DNA from: DATAUK01 sp036268295
GTDB taxonomy: Bacteria > Actinomycetota > Actinomycetes > JAFAQI01
DNA: 64,000 bases
NCBI GenBank assembly: GCA_036268295.1
Contig: DATAUK010000005.1
Span: 1 to 64,000 of the forward strand
Direction of reading: 5' to 3'
Below the pieces are notes generated by a model that ran no database searches, was not told where the DNA came from, and saw only the letters and a program-made list of their open reading frames with translations. The position numbers were made by a program, and so were the translations under genes. Every line of letters starts with the position of its first letter. Positions within the stretch are counted from its first letter, which is position 1. Shown here piece after piece: positions 59,270-64,000 of this stretch.

Positions 59270-60955
59270 ATGCATACCGGATTCCCTTGGGTCACCGTCA
59301 TCGGTGTGATCCCGCTGGTCGGCATCGCGTGGATCATGACGTTGCCGAAGGCGCGTGAGGACTTCGCCAAGGTGGTGGCTCTCGTCGCGTCCCTGGTCGC
59401 GATGGTGGCGTCGATCATCATGGCGTTCGCCTACCAGCTCGGCGGCGCTCGCTTCCAGTTCACCCAGGACTACACCTGGATCAAGGCGTTCGGTGCGCAC
59501 TACGCGGTGGGCGTCGATGGGATCGCGCTCGCGCTGATCCTGATGACGACGATCCTGACGCCGGTCTGCATCCTCGCGTCCTGGCACGATGCCGAGCGTG
59601 GCGAGGACGCCGATCCGGAGGCACCCGGCGGGCGCGGCCCGAAGCTGTTCTTCTCGTTGCTGCTGGCGACCGAGACGCTGGTAGTCGGCGTCTTCGGCTC
59701 GCTCGACGTCTTCTTCTTCTACGTGCTGTTCGAGGCAATGCTCATCCCGATGTATTTCCTCATCGGGTCTTTCGGTGGGTCGCGTCGGTCCTACGCAGCG
59801 GTGAAGTTCCTGCTCTACTCCCTTGCCGGTGGCCTCTTGATGCTGGTCGCGGTGATCGGACTGTTTGTGGTTTCCTCGCACCAGCTTGGCACCGGCACCT
59901 TCGACTACCGGGTGCTGACGTCGGGCAAGCTGCACATCTCCCACGACGAGCAGGTGGCGCTGTTCCTCGGCTTCTTCATCGCGTTCGCGATCAAGGCGCC
60001 GCTGTGGCCGTTCCACACCTGGCTGCCTGACGCGGCGAGCGAGGCGCCGACCGGCACCGCCGTGATGCTCGTCGGGGTGCTCGACAAGGTGGGGACGTTC
60101 GGCTTCCTGCGGTTCTGCATCCCGCTGTTTCCGTACGCATCGAAGCTGCTCGCGCCCTACATCCTCGGGCTGTGCGTCACGGGCATCTTGTACGGCGCGC
60201 TGCTCGCGATCGGTCAGAAGGACCTCAAGCGACTGATCGCCTACTCCTCGGTGTCGCACTTCGGCTTCATCGCACTCGGTGTGTTTGCCTTCACGACTCA
60301 GGGCGGCTCGGGGGCAACCCTCTACATGGTCAACCACGGCTTCTCAACCGGCGCGTTGTTCCTGGTCGTCGGCTTCCTTGCCTCGCGTCGCGGCTCGCGC
60401 CTGGTGGATGACTTCGGCGGCGTCGCGACAGTCGCGCCCTGGCTGGGCGCGATGGTCCTGGTCGCCGGGCTGTCAGCACTGGCACTGCCGGGCCTCTCGA
60501 CGTTCGTCAGCGAGTTCCTGGTGTTGCTTGGCACCTTCACCACGCACCGCTGGTTCGCGGTCATCGGCACCTTCGGCATCGTGCTGGCGGCGGTCTACGT
60601 GCTCTGGATGGTGCAGCGCACGATCCACGGACCGGTTGCTACGGCGGTCGAAGGCTTCAAGGACCTCAGCCTGCGCGAGGCCTGGGTGATCGCGCCGGTC
60701 ATGGTCGTGATCGTTGCGCTCGGCGTCTACCCGAAGCCGCTGCTCGACATCATCAACCCGTCGGTCCAACAGACCAACTCAGTGGTGCGAACCCACGATC
60801 CGGTTCCGTCGGTGCCCGAGCAGTCGGCGACGAACTCGTCGTGTGGGCAGTTACCGAGTGCGTTCTCCGCCCTGCCGTTGAGCAACAGCGACGCGTACGC
60901 ATCGACGTTGCGCCTCACGTTTCTCGATGATCCGACCTGTGTGAGCGGCAAGTGA
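59270..60955 (+). CDS. nuoM: NADH-quinone oxidoreductase subunit M
   Basis: NuoM is the central antiporter-like pump. The 561-residue protein shows VDGIALALILMTTILTP, FYVLFEAMLIPMYFLIG with the key Glu, AFAIKAPLWPFHTWLPDAASEAPT with the key Lys, and AYSSVSHFGFIALG. After the last helix it has a C-terminal extension of about 55 polar residues (DPVPSVPEQSATNSSCGQL ... DPTCVSGK) with two Cys, which would lie outside the membrane; its role is unknown. The stop overlaps nuoN. Confidence 0.96.
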   Translation: MHTGFPWVTVIGVIPLVGIAWIMTLPKAREDFAKVVALVASLVAMVASIIMAFAYQLGGARFQFTQDYTWIKAFGAHYAVGVDGIALALILMTTILTPVCILASWHDAERGEDADPEAPGGRGPKLFFSLLLATETLVVGVFGSLDVFFFYVLFEAMLIPMYFLIGSFGGSRRSYAAVKFLLYSLAGGLLMLVAVIGLFVVSSHQLGTGTFDYRVLTSGKLHISHDEQVALFLGFFIAFAIKAPLWPFHTWLPDAASEAPTGTAVMLVGVLDKVGTFGFLRFCIPLFPYASKLLAPYILGLCVTGILYGALLAIGQKDLKRLIAYSSVSHFGFIALGVFAFTTQGGSGATLYMVNHGFSTGALFLVVGFLASRRGSRLVDDFGGVATVAPWLGAMVLVAGLSALALPGLSTFVSEFLVLLGTFTTHRWFAVIGTFGIVLAAVYVLWMVQRTIHGPVATAVEGFKDLSLREAWVIAPVMVVIVALGVYPKPLLDIINPSVQQTNSVVRTHDPVPSVPEQSATNSSCGQLPSAFSALPLSNSDAYASTLRLTFLDDPTCVSGK

Positions 60956-62487
60956 GCGACTTCCAGTCTCCTTCGATCGCGTATCACGCGCTGATGCCGA
61001 TCCTGATTCCCGGCGGCGCGGCGATCGTCGGCGTGCTCGTCGATGCCTTCGTCCCTGCGGCCGCTCGTTGGCGGGCGCAGGTCGCGGTCGCGCTGGCCGG
61101 CCTGCTCGGCGCGTTGATTGCGTGCGCGGCGCTTGCCGGTGACCACATCGTGACCGCCAGCAGCGCGGTCAGTGTCGACGGACCCACGTTGTTCCTGCAG
61201 GGGACGATCGCCGTTCTCGGCATCGGCAGCGTGCTGCTCGTCGCCGACCGCGCTCCAGGGCTGGACGGAGGTGCGTTCGCGGCGCAGGCGTCGACCACAC
61301 CTGGGTCGTACGAAGAGCGCGCCAGCTCGCGCCAGGGGCGGGCGCAGACCGAGGTCTTCCCGCTGGTGATGTTTGCGGTCACCGGCATGATGATCTTCCC
61401 GGCGTCCAACGACCTGCTGCTGCTGTTCGTTGCGCTCGAGGTGCTCTCGCTGCCGCTCTACATCCTCTGCGGCCTCGCTCGACGCCGCCGGCTGCTGAGC
61501 CAGGAAGCCGCGGTGAAGTACTTCCTGCTCGGCGCGTTCTCCTCGGCGTTCTTCCTCTACGGACTTGCGCTGCTCTACGGCTACGCCGGCACCGTGTCGC
61601 TGGCCGGCATCCAGACCGCCACCGTCAACGGCACCCACAGCGATACGTTGCTGTTCCTCGGGTTGGCCCTGCTCTCGGTCGGCCTGCTGTTCAAAATCGG
61701 CGCCGCGCCGTTCCAGTCCTGGATCCCGGACGTGTACGTCGGCGCTCCGACGCCCATCACTGCGTTCATGGCCTCGGCCACCAAGGTTGCCGGATTCGGC
61801 GCATTGCTGCGGGTCTTCTACGTCGCCTTCGGCGGCCTCGGCTGGGAGTGGCGGCCGGTCGCGTGGGGCGTGGCGATCCTGACCATGGTGGTCGGCTCGG
61901 TCTTCGCGATCACCCAGACCGACGTCAAGCGGATGCTGGCCTACTCATCGGTCGCGCACGCCGGCTTCATCCTGATCGGCGTGATCGCACTCAACCGGGC
62001 CGGGCTGTCCGGGTCGATGTTCTACCTGCTGACCTACGGCATCACGACGATCGGCGCCTTCGGCATCCTCACTCTGGTCCGCGACCCGGATGGTGAGGCG
62101 ACTCACCTGTCTCGCTGGGCCGGGCTGGGTCGCCGCTCACCGTTGGTCGCGGGCGTCTTTGCGCTGTTCCTGCTCGCCCTCGCAGGTATCCCACTGACGT
62201 CGGGATTCACCGGGAAGTTCGCTGTGTTCTCCGCCGGTGTCTCCGGTGGCGCGACACCACTGGTGGTAATCGGTGTCATCACCAGCGCGATGGCGGCGTT
62301 CTTCTACGTCCGGGTCATCGTGATGATGTTCTTCGCCGACCCGGTCGAGGACGGTCCGGTCATCGTCATCCCGGGCACCGCGACCTCCAGTGCGATCGCG
62401 CTTGCCGTCGCAGTTACCGTATTCCTCGGGGTGTTCCCGCAGCCGTTGCTCAACCTGGCCAACCAAGCGGTGCCGTTCTATCACTGA
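60952..62487 (+). CDS. nuoN: NADH-quinone oxidoreductase subunit N
   Basis: NuoN is the third antiporter-like pump. The 511-residue protein has 14 or so helices, FVALEVLSLPLYILCGLAR with the key Glu, LLFKIGAAPFQSWIPDVYVGAPTPITAFMA with the key Lys, and MLAYSSVAHAGFILIG. A hydrophilic loop (about 100-130, QASTTPGSYEERASSRQGRAQTE) is typical of actinobacterial NuoN. It ends the operon; a ribosome site for the next gene follows 20 bases later. Confidence 0.96.
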   Translation: MSDFQSPSIAYHALMPILIPGGAAIVGVLVDAFVPAAARWRAQVAVALAGLLGALIACAALAGDHIVTASSAVSVDGPTLFLQGTIAVLGIGSVLLVADRAPGLDGGAFAAQASTTPGSYEERASSRQGRAQTEVFPLVMFAVTGMMIFPASNDLLLLFVALEVLSLPLYILCGLARRRRLLSQEAAVKYFLLGAFSSAFFLYGLALLYGYAGTVSLAGIQTATVNGTHSDTLLFLGLALLSVGLLFKIGAAPFQSWIPDVYVGAPTPITAFMASATKVAGFGALLRVFYVAFGGLGWEWRPVAWGVAILTMVVGSVFAITQTDVKRMLAYSSVAHAGFILIGVIALNRAGLSGSMFYLLTYGITTIGAFGILTLVRDPDGEATHLSRWAGLGRRSPLVAGVFALFLLALAGIPLTSGFTGKFAVFSAGVSGGATPLVVIGVITSAMAAFFYVRVIVMMFFADPVEDGPVIVIPGTATSSAIALAVAVTVFLGVFPQPLLNLANQAVPFYH

Positions 62488-62520
62488 GGATCGAGCGACC
62501 GCCTGTCGAAGGAGGACGCG

Positions 62521-63522
62521 ATGACCGGCATCGGTTCCAGCGTCCTCGGCCTCAGCTTCGAGCCGGAGTTCGAAGCCGTCATTCGCGAAGGGCTCGACGC
62601 GGTCGAGTCACGACTGCGTGCCGAGGTGAAGTCCTCGGACGTGTTCGTCAACGAAGCAGCCGCGCACCTGCTCGTCGCCGGCGGCAAGCGGTTCCGGCCG
62701 CTCGTGACATTGCTGGCCTCGCAGTTCGGCGACCCGGCGGCGCCGGGCGTCGTGCCCGCTGCGGTCGTAGTCGAGCTCACCCATCTCGCGACGCTCTACC
62801 ACGACGACGTCATGGACGAGGCATCGCTGCGCCGCGGCGCAGACTCGGCCAACTCCCGGTGGGGCAACACGATCGCGATCCTCACCGGCGACTTCCTGTT
62901 CGCGCGCGCCTCGGACCTCCTTGCCGATCTCGGGCCTGAGGCAGTGCGTCTGCAGGCGCGGACTTTCGAGCGGCTCGTGCACGGCCAGATCCACGAGACC
63001 ATCGGCCCGGCCGAGACCGACGACCCGGTCGAGCACTACCTCGCCGTACTCGCCGACAAGACCGCGTCCCTGCTTGGTACGTCGGCGCGGTTCGGTGCGA
63101 TGCTGGCCGGCGCCACGGATGCCGTCACCGAGCTGCTGACACAGTGGGGTGAGCGATTCGGCATCGCCTTCCAGCTCTCCGACGACCTGATCGACATCGC
63201 CTCGGAGTCTGACGAGTCCGGCAAGACACCGGGCAAGGATCTGCGCGAAGACGTCCCGACCCTGCCGGTGCTCCTGCTACGCCGCGCCAACCGCCCTGAG
63301 GACGCCGCCCTGCTCGCCGCGCTTGCCGGCGACCTCTCCTCGGACGCCGCCCTCGCCGCCGTCCTCGCCGAGCTCCGGGCCCACCCGGTCATGCACGAGG
63401 CCCGCGAGGTCACGTCCAAGTGGGCGGCGGACGCCCGCTCGACCCTCGAGCCGCTGCCCGACTCCGCCGCCAAGGCGGCCCTCGAGTCGCTCTGCAACTT
63501 CGTCGCCGCCCGCACCGCCTAA
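62521..63522 (+). CDS. Polyprenyl diphosphate synthase (menaquinone tail type)
   Basis: This trans-prenyltransferase chains isopentenyl diphosphate onto an allylic primer. The 333-residue protein has the two Asp-rich motifs, TLYHDDVMDEASLRRG and FQLSDDLIDIASE, with GGKRFRPLV and GKTPGKDLREDVPTLPVLLL. A bulky residue pattern five places before the first motif cannot be used safely to set product length. Its place after nuo and near menG and the reductase suggests it makes the menaquinone side chain, like grcC1/hepB genes. ATG 62521 follows GAAGGAGG. Confidence 0.92.
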   Translation: MTGIGSSVLGLSFEPEFEAVIREGLDAVESRLRAEVKSSDVFVNEAAAHLLVAGGKRFRPLVTLLASQFGDPAAPGVVPAAVVVELTHLATLYHDDVMDEASLRRGADSANSRWGNTIAILTGDFLFARASDLLADLGPEAVRLQARTFERLVHGQIHETIGPAETDDPVEHYLAVLADKTASLLGTSARFGAMLAGATDAVTELLTQWGERFGIAFQLSDDLIDIASESDESGKTPGKDLREDVPTLPVLLLRRANRPEDAALLAALAGDLSSDAALAAVLAELRAHPVMHEAREVTSKWAADARSTLEPLPDSAAKAALESLCNFVAARTA

Positions 63523-63532
63523 CTTTCTCCGC

Positions 63533-63589
63533 CGAACTTGCGCGAATCAACCGTTTCTCGGTCCCAAACCGTTGTTTCGCGCAAGTTCG
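63533..63589. terminator. Palindrome between the polyprenyl synthase and acyl-CoA dehydrogenase genes
   Basis: Arms 63533-63556 and 63566-63589 (24 nt) pair with two mismatches around a 9-base loop. The left arm shares AACTTGCGCG-A/T-ATCAACCG plus TTT with the palindrome at 43292. The element again sits between convergent genes. Confidence 0.7.
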
Positions 63590-63608
63590 CGGATTGGGTT
63601 TGGTCGGA

Positions 63609-64000
63609 TCAGTCGAACAGGGACGCGGCGATCAGGTCGTTCATTACCTCGGTGGCGCCGCCGCCGATTCCGAGGATGCGGGCGTCGCGGTAGTGGCGCT
63701 CGACCTCGCTGTCGCGCATGTAGCCGGCGCCGCCGTGGAGCTGCACCGCTTCGTTGACGACGAACGAGCAGGCCGCGACGGCCTGGTTCTTCGCGATCGC
63801 GGCCGGCGCGAAGACTTCTTCGCCGGCAGCGTGGCGGGCGATGATCGAGTGCGCGTAGGTCCGCGAGACCTCGACGGCTCGGGTCATCTCGACGAGCTTG
63901 TGGCGCACCACCTGCTTGGCGATCAGTGGTTTACCGAAGGCCAGCCGGTCGCGGGTCCAGGCGATCGTGAGGTCGAGTGCCCGCTGCGCGACGGCGTACC
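63609..64000 (-). CDS. Acyl-CoA dehydrogenase family protein, C-terminal part
   Basis: This is the last 130 residues of an FAD acyl-CoA dehydrogenase; the gene continues past the window end. The visible part has LAFGKPLIAKQVVRHKLVEM, the helical C-terminal domain, VVNEAVQLHGGAGYMRDSEVERHYRDARILGIGGGATEVMNDLIA, with the QLHGGAGY flavin-binding and GGGATEV segments. It oxidises an acyl-CoA to the enoyl-CoA, passing electrons to ETF. The substrate cannot be told. The first in-frame start seen within the window is internal, so no start is given. Confidence 0.92.
   Translation of the reverse strand, partial: YAVAQRALDLTIAWTRDRLAFGKPLIAKQVVRHKLVEMTRAVEVSRTYAHSIIARHAAGEEVFAPAAIAKNQAVAACSFVVNEAVQLHGGAGYMRDSEVERHYRDARILGIGGGATEVMNDLIAASLFD

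Noticed and set aside
59021..60337. A 438-codon open frame on the minus strand opposite nuoL/nuoM
   Set aside because: It is rich in Arg, His and Glu/Gln as expected of the complement of high-GC codons, shows no family motif and lies opposite well-supported nuo genes.
1..64000. tRNA, rRNA, riboswitch or CRISPR features
   Set aside because: I looked through the gaps longer than 100 bases and saw no clover-leaf, rRNA or known riboswitch pattern.

Overview
The window is a high-GC actinobacterial chromosome segment with no plasmid, phage or insertion-sequence genes. Gene order matches stretches known from both Mycobacterium and Streptomyces: clpC-mutY-disA-radA; proC to a BldC-like HTH gene to bS22 to an epimerase and an acyltransferase; rex-hemA-hemC-hemD-hemB-hemL; resA-ccdA-resB-ccsB; menG, geranylgeranyl reductase, nuoA-N and a polyprenyl synthase. 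The presence of bldC, a bldN-type sigma factor and an rsbN-like partner points to a lineage with Streptomyces-type developmental regulators. The cheB-cheR-cheW cluster is less usual for the class. I cannot name a genus from the sequence alone.

Layout. 1-13.7 kb holds the 3' end of clpC, GDPD and mutY (minus), a secreted protein, cheB-cheR-cheW, a decayed DUF6461-like fragment, ridA-like, disA and radA (minus), a Cys-rich protein, a TIM-barrel isomerase, a methyltransferase and proline dehydrogenase. 13.7-24.7 kb holds a 52-codon gene missed by length filters, proC, acuC, a CapA-like lipoprotein, a BldC-like HTH protein, the 32-residue ribosomal protein bS22, a SAM hydrolase, an epimerase, an acyltransferase, a HAD phosphatase, and two divergent LuxR-type regulators separated by three exact-period 20-bp repeats. 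24.7-30 kb holds an rsbN-like gene and bldN, an acyl-CoA ligase, a glutaredoxin-like gene and a DUF349 protein.

30-46.6 kb is a redox and heme block: rex, hemA, hemC, hemD, hemB, a serine hydrolase, hemL, a phosphatase, System II cytochrome c maturation genes, bldC, a DUF4229 protein, a receiver protein, menG and a menaquinone-type reductase. 46.7-62.5 kb is a complete 14-gene nuo operon, followed by a polyprenyl diphosphate synthase and the 3' end of an acyl-CoA dehydrogenase.

The second half is coherent. Heme, cytochrome c maturation, menaquinone methylation, reduction and tail synthesis, and the menaquinone-reducing complex I all serve one respiratory chain. Two sites resembling the Rex operator, one before rex-hem and one before the reductase-nuo block, suggest NADH/NAD+ control of both ends.

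Other structure: many genes start directly at a GTG or ATG 6-7 nt after a TANNNT box, which suggests leaderless transcripts. Long palindromes sit at several convergent gene junctions; two of them, 20 kb apart, share the same core sequence.
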